A stretch of 64,000 nucleotides of DNA, taken from contig CAVPPW010000007.1 of NCBI GenBank assembly GCA_963707445.1, forward strand, positions 1-64,000, read 5' to 3'. This document shows, piece after piece, positions 43,355 through 53,121 of this stretch. The notes under the pieces were generated by a model. It was not told the origin of the DNA. It ran no database searches and saw only the letters and a list, made by a program, of their open reading frames with translations. Each line of letters starts with the position of its first letter. The stretch's first letter is position 1. The stretch comes from JALORV01 sp963707445 (lineage in GTDB: Bacteria; Pseudomonadota; Gammaproteobacteria; Burkholderiales; Burkholderiaceae_F). The translations under genes were made by a program, and so were the position numbers.

Positions 43355-45038
43355 CTATTCGGCGCCGTCGCGTGCCGCTGCGAATGCCGACTTGCGTCGA
43401 CGCAGGCCGGGCGGCCGTCCTGGCGTCGGTCCGCCTTTCGCATCGGGCCCGGCGCCCGGCGCTGCGGTGACGGATGCAGTCTTCCGGCGCGCCGCAGCGC
43501 GCCGCTGCGCGCGCTTGCCGTTTGCGCGCGGGCGCGGACTCACGCGGCGCGCCGAACGCGGCACGTCGACGCGCGGGAAGATCCGGCTCTCGACCTCGTC
43601 CGCGTCGACGCTGCCGTTCCACGGCACCATGCACAGCGCGAGCACCAGCTTTTCGAACTCGGGCTCGAAGCGATCGATGATCCGCTGTGGCTCCTCGCAC
43701 AGCCGCTTGTCGGTGATCAGGCCGAACTGCACGCCGCCGGCGTAAGAAAGAATCGACACGCCCATGCCGATATTGCCGGACTGCGGCACCCAGAACAGCA
43801 TGCGTCGGATCTCGGCGCCCCCGAGGTACAGCGGATGCTGCGGGCCGGGCACATTCGTCATCACCGCAGTCGCCTTCTTCGCGAGGAAGTCGAGCGCCTG
43901 CTTCTGCAACACGCGCGGCGTCCAGCCCACGGCCCCCAGGATGCCCATGCTGAGCACGGCGGTGTAGCCCTGCTTCAGTTCGTCCATGCGCCGACGCACT
44001 TCGTAGACCCGCTCGATCGGATTCGCGATGCCGACCGGCAGCAGCAGCGGCACCAGTCCGAACTTGTTGCCGAGATCGCGCCACTTGCGCGGATCGCGCA
44101 GGTTGACCGGCACCATCGCGCGCAGTTCGATGCCGTCGACATCCTCGCCCTGCTGCTCGAGATAGGCGCGGATCGCGCCTGCGACCGAAGCGAGCAGCAC
44201 GTCGTTGACCGAGCAGCCAAGCGCCCTGCCGACCGCCTTGACGTCGTCGAGCGGCAGCGGGTCATTCCAGGCGACGACCTTCGATCCCGACGGCGCACCC
44301 TTCAGGCTGGTGGCTGAATCGTCGTCCATCAGTGCGATGCCGGCCAGGTCCTTGGCCACCTGCGTGGCGACGCGCGCCATGTCCGCCTGCCGTTGCGCCA
44401 ACCGATTCAGGCTTCTCCAAGCATCGCCGCCGACGCCTGCAGGGCTCGCGCCGCTGCATCGCCGGTGGTTCCAATCGCTTTCACCGTCGCGGCGGTCAGC
44501 GGGCGCAGGAAGTTGCCCATCAGGCCGGCTGATCGCGACTTCGATGACCTGTGCGCACTCGTCGGCGTCTTCGTCGGCCGGGTTCTCGGATGTCATCGCC
44601 AGCAGCACGCCGATCAGTGCGATGCCGTCGGCGATGCAATGGTGGATGCGGACGATCAGCGCCTGTCCGCCGTTGTAGTTGTCGACCAGATGGACCTGCC
44701 ATAAGCGGCTTGTTCGGGTCGAGCGCGGTGGAGGCGAGGCGCCCGACCAGCCGCTTCAGGTCGGCGGTCGTGCCCTTGCCCGGCAACGCCGTGCGCGCGA
44801 CATGAAAGTCGAGGTCGAAGTTGTCGTCGAGTTCCCAGTAGTAGCCGGTCGGGTCCCGCACCACGCAGCTGCGAAAGCGCTCGTACGGTACGAAACGCTC
44901 TTCGTACAGCCGTCGCAGACGTTCGTACTCGATCGTGCCGTTGAACTCGTAGACGCCGACGATCTGCATCAGGTTCGCCTGCGAGTCCATGCGCAGCCAC
45001 GCCGTGTCGACGGATGACATCCGTTCGCGTCTGCCCAT
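43355..45038 (-). CDS. wax ester synthase/diacylglycerol acyltransferase (frameshifts)
   Basis: A WS/DGAT enzyme of about 560 residues. The N-terminal half reads SSVDTAWLRMDSQANLMQI and FDLDFHVAR; the catalytic HHCIADG motif lies in a second frame. The C-terminal half has NDVLLASVAGAIRAYL, RAMVPVNLR, MTNVPGPQHPLYLGG and MGVSILSYAGG, followed by a basic Arg/Ala tail. Breaks near 44700, 44525 and 44400 leave the span one base over a multiple of three. The enzyme joins acyl-CoA to long-chain alcohols or diacylglycerol for storage lipid. It diverges from the ACBP gene 149 bases away. Confidence 0.85.
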
Positions 45039-45186
45039 GTCGTCTCCCTTGCTCGCCCGCTTCGGTGCGGACCTTGTCGACCTGCGAGGGTCGCTGGCTA
45101 TGATACGACGCGCTATCCTCGCAGGCCGCGCGGCCGCCTCGCCGGCGGCGCTTGCCCCGTGCAGGACCAGACCACCAGGAGGAAAC

Positions 45187-45444
45187 GTGAGCGACCTGAA
45201 AGCGAAGTTCGACAAGGCCGTCGCCGACTCGAAGAACCTGCCGGAGCGTCCCGACAACCAGACGCTGCTGAAGCTCTACGCGCTGTTCAAGCAGGCGTCG
45301 ACCGGGGACGTCGAGGGCAAGCGCCCCGGCTTTACCGACATGGTGGGTCGCGCGAAATGGGACGCCTGGAACGAGATCAAGGGCACGTCGAAGGACGATG
45401 CGATCAAGCAGTACATCGCGCTGATCGATGATCTGAAGGGCTGA
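45187..45444 (+). CDS. acyl-CoA-binding protein
   Basis: An 85-residue four-helix acyl-CoA-binding protein. The CoA-contact residues are in LLKLYALFKQASTGD and AKWDAWNEIKG, and a final YIALIDDL helix completes the fold. The GTG start has AGGAGG four bases before it. It would carry acyl-CoA in the cytoplasm. The head-to-head arrangement with the wax ester synthase suggests that it feeds that enzyme, though this is inference. Confidence 0.9.
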   Translation: MSDLKAKFDKAVADSKNLPERPDNQTLLKLYALFKQASTGDVEGKRPGFTDMVGRAKWDAWNEIKGTSKDDAIKQYIALIDDLKG

Positions 45445-45468
45445 ACGCCCGGGGCCACTGCACGCCCT

Positions 45469-45844
45469 TCAGCCTTTCCGCCCGGTTTTCTTCGCGGTCT
45501 TGACGGCCGCTTTCTTGCGAGGTGCGCGCGCTCGCGACCGGGCGCGGCTTTCTGCGCGGCATGCGCCTCCGCCAGCAGCGTGTCGAAGATGCGCTCGATG
45601 TTCTCGACGAACCTCGACTTGAAAGCTCTCAGCAGAAAACCGAGCGTGACCTCGAGGTCGATCTCCGATTCGGTGACACGCATCTGGCCCTGCACTCCGG
45701 TGCGACGAAAGTGCAGTGTGTCGCCGACCCACTGACTGCGGAGATCGATACTCGGCCGCAAGATCGTCCGCGGCCTGCTGCACCAGTTCGCGCGCCCGCG
45801 CCATTGGCAGCGAGTGGTGCTTGATCATGCGTGATGTCGGGCAT
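45469..45844 (-). CDS. polyhydroxyalkanoic acid system (PHA granule) family protein (frameshifts)
   Basis: A protein of about 124 residues. Reading across two shifts gives MPDITH, then SLPMARARELVQQAADDLAAE, WVGDTLHFRRTGVQGQMRV and IDLEVTLGFLLRAFKSRFVENI, ending in a lysine-rich tail (KKAAVKTAKKTGRKG). This is the PHA_gran_rgn family, small proteins linked to polyhydroxyalkanoate metabolism. The basic tail resembles DNA- or granule-binding tails. It is last in a leftward gene run, 23 bases after the dehydrogenase. Confidence 0.75.
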
Positions 45845-45867
45845 GCGGGTTCGGTTCCTGCGTGAGC

Positions 45868-46863
45868 TCAGCGCCGTCGATTGTGCAGCACGTCGCGGTT
45901 CAGCAGCGATGGCGGCATTTCGCCGCGCAGCGCCGCGCGCAGATTGCGGATCGCCAGCGTCGGCCATCGCCGCGCGCGTGGCTCGCGTGCTCGACGCGAT
46001 GTGCGGCGTCAACACGACGTTTTCGAGCTCGAGCAGCCCAGGGTGCAGCGACGGTTCGTTCTCGAAGACGTCGAGGCCCGCTGCGCCAATGCGGCCGGCG
46101 CGCAGCGCCGCCACCAGTGCGGCGTCGTCGACGACGCCGCCGCGCGCGATGTTGACGAGCACGGCGCCGGGCTTCATCTGCGCCAGCGCCGCAGCATCGA
46201 TCATGTGGTGCACCGCCGGTGAGTACGGCACGACGAGGACCACGTGGTCGGCCTCGCGCAGCAGTTCGGCGAAATCGACGTACGCCGCGCCATCTTCCGC
46301 ATCGGGCGACAGCCGCGTGCGGTTGTGATAGATGACCGGCATCCGGAACCCCGCCGCGCGGCGCGCGATCGCGCGACCGATGCGTCCCATGCCGACAATG
46401 CCGAGCGTCGTGCCGCTGATCTCTGCGCCCAGGAACATCTCGAAGGTCCAGCGCTTCCACAGACCGGCGCGCAGCCAGCGCTCGGACTCGGTGACACGCC
46501 GCGCAGCCGCCAGCAGCAGCGCCCACGCGTGATCCGCGGTCGCCTCGTTCAGCACGTCCGGCGTATTGGTGGCGCAGATACCGTGCCGGGTGCAGGCGTC
46601 GAGGTCGAAGTTGTTGTAGCCGACTGCAATGTTGGCCACGACCTTCAGGCGCGGGCATCTGACGCGAGCAGCGCCTCGTCGACGCGGTCGCCGGCGGTCA
46701 GCAGCGCCCCGTCGGCGTCACGCAATGCACGCGCGAGGTCGCTGGCGGTCCATGCGGTGTCGGCTTGGTTGTCGACCACGTCGAAGTCGGCTCGCAGCAC
46801 GTCGACCAGTTCAGGAAAGATGCGGCGGCTCACCACCACCCGCTGCCGGGTCGGAAAGTTCAC
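45868..46863 (-). CDS. D-isomer specific 2-hydroxyacid dehydrogenase (frameshifts)
   Basis: A 331-residue NAD(P)-dependent reductase of the glyoxylate/hydroxypyruvate reductase B group. It has RVVVSRRIFPELVDVL at the N-terminus, VGYNNFDLDACTRHG, the GTTLGIVGMGRIGRAIARR nucleotide fold, LVNIARGGVVDD with the substrate arginine, and LTPHIASSTRATR with the catalytic histidine. Two compensating shifts (near 46648 and 45950) are needed. The GTG start overlaps the stop of the transporter gene by four bases, so they are one transcript. It is likely to act on glyoxylate, hydroxypyruvate or similar acids. Confidence 0.8.
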
Positions 46864-48202
46864 GGTGCTTTGTGCTGCTGCGCAGGCTGGGCGACGCTGC
46901 CCTTCGGAGCCGTGTCCGGATGAAAACCGATGAGGAAGAGCATCACGAAGAAACCGACCACGTAGGCGACGGCGACATGCCAGCCGTGCAGCAGCCATTG
47001 TCCGACCGATCGCGCCTCTGAGTACATGTTCGACAAGCGCCACGCCGGCCGACGAGCCGAACCAGATCATCGAACCGCCGAAGCCGACGGCGTACGCGAG
47101 GAAACCCCAGTCGTAGCCGCCCTGCTTGAGCGCCAGCGCGGTCAGCGGGATGTTGTCGAACACCGCCGAGATGAATCCCAGTCCGAGCGCGGTCTGCCAG
47201 GAAGCCGGCGGCAGCTTCTCGACCGGCATCATCGACGCCGCCAGCACCAGCGACAGCAGGAAGATCGTGCCCTTCAGGCTGTTCGGCACCAGCCGCCAGT
47301 CGGGCCTGCGCACGTAGCCGCCGAGGAAGATCGCGGCCCAGACGGCGACGCCGATGAACGGGAAGGAATCGGCGACGTCGTTGAAGCGCAGGTTGACGAC
47401 GACGTTGACGAGCGATCGCGGCCGCCAGGATGAAGGCGACGACCGCGAGCGACCATCCGTCGACGCGGACGTCCGGCGGACACCTCGCTTTCGATCGGCT
47501 GCAGCGCATGCTGCTGCCGGGCTGCAACGGTGCCAAAGATCAGCAGCGCGACGACCGCGGCGACGTAGGCCTCGAAGACCTCACCGCGGTGTGACGCCGG
47601 AGATCCACATCATCGTCGTCGTCGTGTCGCCGACCACGCTGCCCGCGCCGCCGGCGTTCGATGCGGCAACGATCGCCGCGAGATAGCCGATGTGCACCTT
47701 GCCGCGGAACACGGTCGCCGCAATGGCGCCGCCGATCATCGCCGCCGCGATGTTGTCGAGGAAGCTCGACAGCACGAATACGAGCACCAGCAGCACGAAG
47801 CCACCGAGGCGGCCGCGCGGCAGATAGCGGGGCAGGATCGCCGGCACGCGGCTTTCCTCGAAGTAGCGCGCCAGCAGCGCGAATCCGAGCAGCAGCAGGA
47901 AAAGGTTCGTCAGCACGACCCACTCGTGGCCGAGGTGCGCGAAGAACCCAGCCGACGCCGGCGCCGGTACGAAACGGCGAGAGCGATGATCTTGTACAGC
48001 GCGATCACGCGCCGCTCCGCCGACCGCGATCGGCATCGTGTGGTGATGGAACAGCGCGACGCCGAGCAGCGTCGCCGCGAAGAAGATGAACTCGACCGGA
48101 ATGCCCGCAACCGTCGGGCCGGCGAAGGCGGATCGCCGCGAAGGCCGCCGGCGTCACCCCCAGCAGGCCGGCCCCGATGACCGCGTGCCTTGCGTGCAGC
48201 AT
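46860..48202 (-). CDS. NhaD/citrate-type ion transporter (frameshifts)
   Basis: A membrane carrier of about 447 residues with around eleven helices. It has an alternating hydrophobic N-terminus, LFLLLLGFALLARYFEES, and the core SSFLDNIAAAMIGGAIAATV, then NAGGAGSVVGDTTTTMMW, with the second-half counterpart FISAVFDNIPLTALALKQGG and GSMIWFGSSAGVAL. These are ion transporter superfamily helix-loop motifs; NhaD-like sodium/proton antiport or citrate transport is possible. Several shifts between 47.4 and 48.1 kb leave two bases over. It lies between lutC and the dehydrogenase. Confidence 0.7.
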
Positions 48203-48233
48203 TCCCGTCTCCTGTCGTGCGGCGTTCTTTTCG

Positions 48234-48923
48234 TTATGTCGCCGCCACGATGATGATGTGCACGCGATACGGGCCATGTGCGCCGATCACGATCGTCTGC
48301 TCGATGTCGCCGGTGCGCGACGGGCCGGACACCATGTTGATCGCGCGCGGCATCATCGCCTCGCCGGCGCGCTCACGTCGCAGCAGGTCGAACGCATGCT
48401 CCATCGTTGGCACGATGCGGTCCGCCGCCAGCAATGCGATGTGGGTCTCCGGCAGCAGGTGCGTCGAGGCCGGGCTGTCGGGCCCCGACAGCAGCACGAG
48501 CGTGCCGGTCTCGGCGATCGCGCAGAAGGCCCCGGTGATGCCGATCATGTCGGCGCCCTGCGCTTCGTCGCGCCGCGGCGGCCGGAACTCGACGTTCAGC
48601 GCGCCGGTCGACCACGGCAGGTCGCGCAGCGCGGGCCAGGCGACGGCATTCGGCGCGATGCCCTGCGCCGCGAGGTAGCGCGCGACCGCGGCCGGCGCGT
48701 CATTGGCACTGTCGACCAATTCCACCGTGCTCGACATCCGTTCCGCCATCGCGGCAAACTGGGCACGCACATCCGCATACGGTGGCGGCTGCGGCCCGGC
48801 CGGATGGCGCGCCATGTAGTCGGAGACCGCGGCACGGTCTTCCGCGCCGGGTGCGCCGCGATTCTGCGCAGCGCGGATGCGCCGGAATATCTCGTCGCGT
48901 GCCTTGTCGGTGTCGAAGCTCAT
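48234..48923 (-). CDS. lutC: LutC/YkgG family lactate utilisation protein
   Basis: A 229-residue LUD-domain protein. Conserved parts are the RDEIFRRIRAA helix, ADMIGITGAFCAIAETGTLVLLSG, TSTHLLPETHIALL-like sequence with the LLPETHI block, and IVIGAHGPYRVHIIIV. LutC works with the iron-sulfur proteins LutA and LutB in L-lactate oxidation; neither is present here, so this copy may have another partner. It overlaps the aminotransferase stop by four bases. Confidence 0.85.
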   Translation of the reverse strand: MSFDTDKARDEIFRRIRAAQNRGAPGAEDRAAVSDYMARHPAGPQPPPYADVRAQFAAMAERMSSTVELVDSANDAPAAVARYLAAQGIAPNAVAWPALRDLPWSTGALNVEFRPPRRDEAQGADMIGITGAFCAIAETGTLVLLSGPDSPASTHLLPETHIALLAADRIVPTMEHAFDLLRRERAGEAMMPRAINMVSGPSRTGDIEQTIVIGAHGPYRVHIIIVAAT

Positions 48924-50119
48924 GAGCGGGCCTTGCGCATGAACGCGTCGATGCGATCGATGCCTTGCTCGATCGCGGATTCGCTGGCGGCATAGGAAAA
49001 GCGGATGTGCTGCCCGTCGCCTTCCACGCGCGGTCCGAAGTGGATATCCGCGAGAACCGCCACGCCGGCCTCGAGCAGCAGGCGGCGGCGCATTTCCTCG
49101 GAATCGCGCGCGCCGATCAGCCGGCATGCCTCGGTGACGTTGGGCCACGCGTAAAACGCGCCGCCGGGCGCGGCGCAGCGAAAGCCCGGCACCCCATTCA
49201 GGCGGCGCACGATCAGGTCACGCCGCGTGTGGAAGCGCTGCCGCATCGCATCGGCGTCCAGCTGCGGGCCGGTCAGCGCCTGCACTGCAGCCCACTGGCT
49301 GATCTGCGAGGCACACGATTCGGTGTTCGTGATCCAGCGGGTGAACACCGGTGCCAGCATCGCGTTGGCCGCGAAGCCGATGCGCCAGCCGGTCATCGCG
49401 TAGGTCTTGGAGGCGCCATCGCAGATGATCGTGCGCTCGCGCATGCCCGGCAGCGATGCGATCGACACGAACTCGCCGTCGTAGACGAGCTTGCTGTAGA
49501 TCTCGTCGGCGTAGATCCAGACGCCGGGGTGCGCGCGCAACACCTCGGCGATCGCTTCGAGCGCCGCACGGTCGAGAATTCCGCCGGTCGGATTGTGCGG
49601 AGTATTGAGGATCAGCAGCCGCGTCTTCGGACCGATCCGCGCCGCGAGCTCGGCCGGATCGAACGCGAAGCCGCGCGCCTCGCGCAGCGGCAGCGGCACC
49701 GGCACCGCGCCGTTGGCGATGATCTGCGACTCGTAGATCGGGAAGCCCGGCACCGGGAAGATCACTTCGTCGCCGGCGCCGTAGTCGGTGACCGAGGCGA
49801 TCGTGTAGCCGATGAACGGCTTCGCGCCGGCGCCGACGACGACCTCGTCGGCGCCGATCTCGATGCCGCGCAGCGCGCCCATCGATGCCGCGGCGGCCGC
49901 CCGCAGTTCGTCGATGCCGGCTGACGGCGTGTAGCCATGGCGACCGGCGCGGATCGCAGCGACGGCCGCATCCTGCACATGCACCGGCGTCGGGAAGTCG
50001 GGCTGACCGATGCAGAACGAGACGATGTCCGCGCCGCCGCGAACCAGGCGGTTCACCTCCGCCAGCACGACGAACGCATTTTCGGTGCCGAGGGCTTCGG
50101 CGCGTTGACTCAGTCTCAT
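48920..50119 (-). CDS. class I PLP-dependent aminotransferase
   Basis: A 399-residue fold-type I aminotransferase. The PLP lysine is in GASKTYAMTGWRIG; other contacts are NTPHNPTGG and WIYADEIYSKLVYDG, with the phosphate-binding GAGAKPFIGYTI. It is similar to aspartate or aromatic aminotransferases of the AspC type, but substrate cannot be fixed by sequence alone. It sits 19 bases after the racemase and overlaps lutC, so amino-group transfer is part of this pathway. Confidence 0.9.
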   Translation of the reverse strand: MRLSQRAEALGTENAFVVLAEVNRLVRGGADIVSFCIGQPDFPTPVHVQDAAVAAIRAGRHGYTPSAGIDELRAAAAASMGALRGIEIGADEVVVGAGAKPFIGYTIASVTDYGAGDEVIFPVPGFPIYESQIIANGAVPVPLPLREARGFAFDPAELAARIGPKTRLLILNTPHNPTGGILDRAALEAIAEVLRAHPGVWIYADEIYSKLVYDGEFVSIASLPGMRERTIICDGASKTYAMTGWRIGFAANAMLAPVFTRWITNTESCASQISQWAAVQALTGPQLDADAMRQRFHTRRDLIVRRLNGVPGFRCAAPGGAFYAWPNVTEACRLIGARDSEEMRRRLLLEAGVAVLADIHFGPRVEGDGQHIRFSYAASESAIEQGIDRIDAFMRKARS

Positions 50120-50138
50120 GCCGTGACTCGGCCTCTGT

Positions 50139-50862
50139 TCATGACTTGCAGACAGCGCCGGCGATTATGCCCTGCGGCGAACGGAATCCGACCCACGACC
50201 GCGCGCAGGTGCGCGCCAGCGCGGCGGTCGAGTCGACGCAGGCTTCGCGCAGCGTAGAGCCGATCGCATCCAGCGCCAGCGGCAGTTCGGTGCAGGCCAG
50301 CACCACGCGCTGTGCGCCACGCTGCAGCAGCGCCGCGACGAGGGGCTCGACCAGATGGCCCGCTTCGACGCAGCGGTTGCATTTCACGGCGTCGATGCAG
50401 GGCTGAACTGCCCGCGCGTATTCGTCGTCTGACGGCATGATCCAGCCGTAGCCGGCGTCGAGCCGGCCGGCGTAGATCCCCGAGGCCAGCGTCGCCGCTG
50501 TCGCGATGATCGCGACACGCGCCGGCGCCTGCGGCAATTCGGCAGCGACCGCATCGGCGATGTGCGGGAACGGCAGTGTCGATGCCGCGAGCAAGGTCGT
50601 TGTACCAATGGTGCGCGGTGTTGCACGGCATCGCGAGCATCGTCGCGCCTGCCGTGAGCAGGCGATCCCGCGCCTGCAGCAGTTGCGGCAGCGGCGATGC
50701 CCCGCCGCGCAGGATCGCCGCCGGACGCGACGGCAACTGCGGCACCGAGTGGATCAGCACCGGCACGTGATCGTCATCACCTGCCGCCGGTGTCGCAGCG
50801 ATCAACTTGTGGAAAAAATCGGCCGTCGCGAGCGGCCCCATGCCGCCGATCACGCCGAGCAT
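50139..50862 (-). CDS. aspartate/glutamate racemase family protein (one frameshift)
   Basis: A racemase of about 240 residues with both catalytic cysteines present: MLAMPCNTAHHWYND in the first loop and VVLACTELPLALD in the second. The N-terminus is MLGVIGGMGPLATADFFHKL. A shift near 50590 separates the halves; the span is one over a multiple of three. It would interconvert L- and D-aspartate or glutamate. Its start codon touches the stop of the desulfhydrase gene. Confidence 0.85.
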
Positions 50863-51875
50863 CAGGCGAGACCGAGGCGGGGCGCGAAGGCGTGCACGTA
50901 ACCGAACAGGCCGACCGCGCCGCCGGTGTGCATGAAGACGATGTTGTCGTCGCGCGCGAACTGCCCGCGCCGCACCAGGTCGATCAGCCCCGCCATTGCC
51001 TTGCCCGAGTACACCGGGTCGAGCACGATGCCTTCGGTGCGTGCGACCAGTTCGAGCGCCTCGATCATGCCGTCGGTCGGCACGCCATAGCCACCGCCGA
51101 CGTAGTCCGAGTTTGCGACCACGCGCTCGCGCGCCACGGTGCCCGGCACGCCGAGCAAGTCGGCGGTGCGCTGCGCCAGCGCGAACACCTTGTCCTCTTG
51201 CGCTGCTTTGGGCGAGCGCACGCAGATGCCGAGCACCGGGATGCCACTGCGGCAGCCGTCGAGCCCGGCGACGAGGCCGGCCTGCGTGCCGGTGCTGCCG
51301 GTCGCCGTGACGACGAGATCGATGTCGAGCCCGGTCACGTTCGCCTGCTCGACCAGTTCGAGCGCCGAGGTCACGTAGCCGAGTGCGCCGACCGCGTTCG
51401 ACCCGCCGCCGGGAATGACGTACGGCCGCCGTCCCTGCGTGCGCAACTCGTCGGCCCGCACCGCCATCGCCGCATCCATATCGCTGCCGCCGGGCAGGTG
51501 GTGCAGCAGCGCGCCGAACAGCCGATCGAGCAGCACGTTGCCGGAGATCCGGTAGTCGGGCGCGGCGATGCCGGTGCGGTCCTCGAGCATGATCTCGCAC
51601 GCGACGCCGAGGCGCGCTGCGGCGGCTGCCGTCTGCCGCGCGTGGTTCGACTGCGTTGCACCCTGCGTGATGACGACGTCGGCCTTCTGCGCCAGCGCCT
51701 CGCCCATCAGGTACTCGAGCTTGCGGGTCTTGTTGCCGCCGGTCGCGAGCCCCGTGCAGTCGTCGCGCTTGATCCATAGCCTCGGCCCGCCGAGCGCCGC
51801 TGAAAGCCGCGGCATCGGTTCGAGCGGCGTCGGTGCGTGCGTCAGTCGCACGCGCGGGAAACGGGCGAGCTTCAT
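50862..51875 (-). CDS. D-cysteine desulfhydrase / ACC deaminase family PLP enzyme
   Basis: A 337-residue fold-type II PLP enzyme. The PLP lysine is in ATGGNKTRKLEYL, followed by TQGATQSNHARQTAAAA and the phosphate-binding TGSTGTQAGLV. These match the DcyD/ACC deaminase group; the D-cysteine versus ACC choice depends on active-site residues I cannot settle. The start has GAGGAGG before it. With the racemase next to it, a D-amino acid degradation role is plausible. Confidence 0.85.
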   Translation of the reverse strand: MKLARFPRVRLTHAPTPLEPMPRLSAALGGPRLWIKRDDCTGLATGGNKTRKLEYLMGEALAQKADVVITQGATQSNHARQTAAAAARLGVACEIMLEDRTGIAAPDYRISGNVLLDRLFGALLHHLPGGSDMDAAMAVRADELRTQGRRPYVIPGGGSNAVGALGYVTSALELVEQANVTGLDIDLVVTATGSTGTQAGLVAGLDGCRSGIPVLGICVRSPKAAQEDKVFALAQRTADLLGVPGTVARERVVANSDYVGGGYGVPTDGMIEALELVARTEGIVLDPVYSGKAMAGLIDLVRRGQFARDDNIVFMHTGGAVGLFGYVHAFAPRLGLA

Positions 51876-51885
51876 CGTGCCCTCC

Positions 51886-53088
51886 TCACACCAACGGCGC
51901 CCGCTCACGGACTGGCGGCTTGATCTCGAACACCTGGCGCAGGTAAGCGAGGTAGGCCGTGTCGTCACACATGTTCTTCTCGGGTGAATCCGATAGCTTG
52001 GCGACCGGCTGTCCGTTGCAGCGGACCATCTTGATCACGATCTGCATCGGCGTGTAGCCCAGATCGTTGGTCAGATTGGTGCCGACGCCGAAGGCGATGC
52101 GCGCACGATCCTTGAAGCGCGTGTACAACTCGATGACGCGCGGAAAATCCAGCGAATCGGAGAACACGAGGGTCTTGGTGCGCGGATCGACGCGATTGCG
52201 CTCGTAGTGCTCGAGCAGACGCTCGCCCCAGACGATCGGGTCGCCCGAGTCATGGCGCGCTCCATCGAACAGCTTGCAGAAGTACATGTCGAAGTCGCGC
52301 AGGAACGCATCCATGCCGTAGACATCCGACAGCGCGATCCCCAGGTCGCCGCGGTACTCGCGCGCCCACATCTCGAAGCCGAAGGTCTGTGAGTCGCGCA
52401 GCCGCGGCCCGAGCGCCTGGCAAGCCTGCAGGTACTCGTGGGCCATCGTTCCCAGAGGCGTCAGCGCATGCTTGCGCGCATACAGGACATTGCTGGTGCC
52501 AGCCAGGTTCTCGCCGAGCCCGGTCTTCAGCGTGGCGAGAACCTCGTCGTGCCAGGCGCGCGAGAAGCGGCGGCGCGATCCGTAGTCGGCGATCCGGCAA
52601 CCCGTCATTTGGGGGTTGTCGTGGATCAGCGCGATCTTGTCACGCAACCGGCGCCGACCTTCGGCGTAGTCCGGATCGGGCTGGGTGTTCCGGAAGTAGA
52701 CCTCGTTGACGATCGCCAGCACCGGGATTTCGAACAGGATCGTGTGCAGCCACGGGCCGACGATCGCGATATCGATGCCGCCGCTGCTCGCCGGGTTGCG
52801 CTCGATACGGATCGACTTCATGTTCAACTGGAACAGCCCGAGAAAGTCGACGAAGTCGCTCTTGATGAACCGCATAGCTCGCAGGTATTCGAGCTCGGGT
52901 TCGGTGAAGCGCAGCGTGCACAGCTTTTCGAGCTCGGCCCGGATCTCGTCCAGGTACGGCGAGATGTCCATGCCACGCGTGCGACAGTTGAAGCGATATT
53001 CGACCTGCGCGCCCGGGAAGTGATGCAGCACGACCTGCATCATCGTGAACTTGTACAGATCCGTGTCGAGCAGCGACTGGATGATCAT
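51886..53088 (-). CDS. pncB: nicotinate phosphoribosyltransferase
   Basis: A 400-residue enzyme that makes nicotinate mononucleotide from nicotinate and PRPP in NAD salvage. Family blocks are LLDTDLYKFTMMQVVLHHFP at the N-terminus, YGSRRRFSRAWHDEV, the catalytic-site GTSNVLYARKH, and FGVGTNLTNDLGYTPMQIVIK near the end. The frame is complete, with an ATG start. It is 10 bases upstream of the desulfhydrase gene and probably leads the leftward run. Confidence 0.95.
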   Translation of the reverse strand: MIIQSLLDTDLYKFTMMQVVLHHFPGAQVEYRFNCRTRGMDISPYLDEIRAELEKLCTLRFTEPELEYLRAMRFIKSDFVDFLGLFQLNMKSIRIERNPASSGGIDIAIVGPWLHTILFEIPVLAIVNEVYFRNTQPDPDYAEGRRRLRDKIALIHDNPQMTGCRIADYGSRRRFSRAWHDEVLATLKTGLGENLAGTSNVLYARKHALTPLGTMAHEYLQACQALGPRLRDSQTFGFEMWAREYRGDLGIALSDVYGMDAFLRDFDMYFCKLFDGARHDSGDPIVWGERLLEHYERNRVDPRTKTLVFSDSLDFPRVIELYTRFKDRARIAFGVGTNLTNDLGYTPMQIVIKMVRCNGQPVAKLSDSPEKNMCDDTAYLAYLRQVFEIKPPVRERAPLV

Positions 53089-53121
53089 GCGTCGATTGTA
53101 GGGTCGGCGCGGTCGCGCCGG

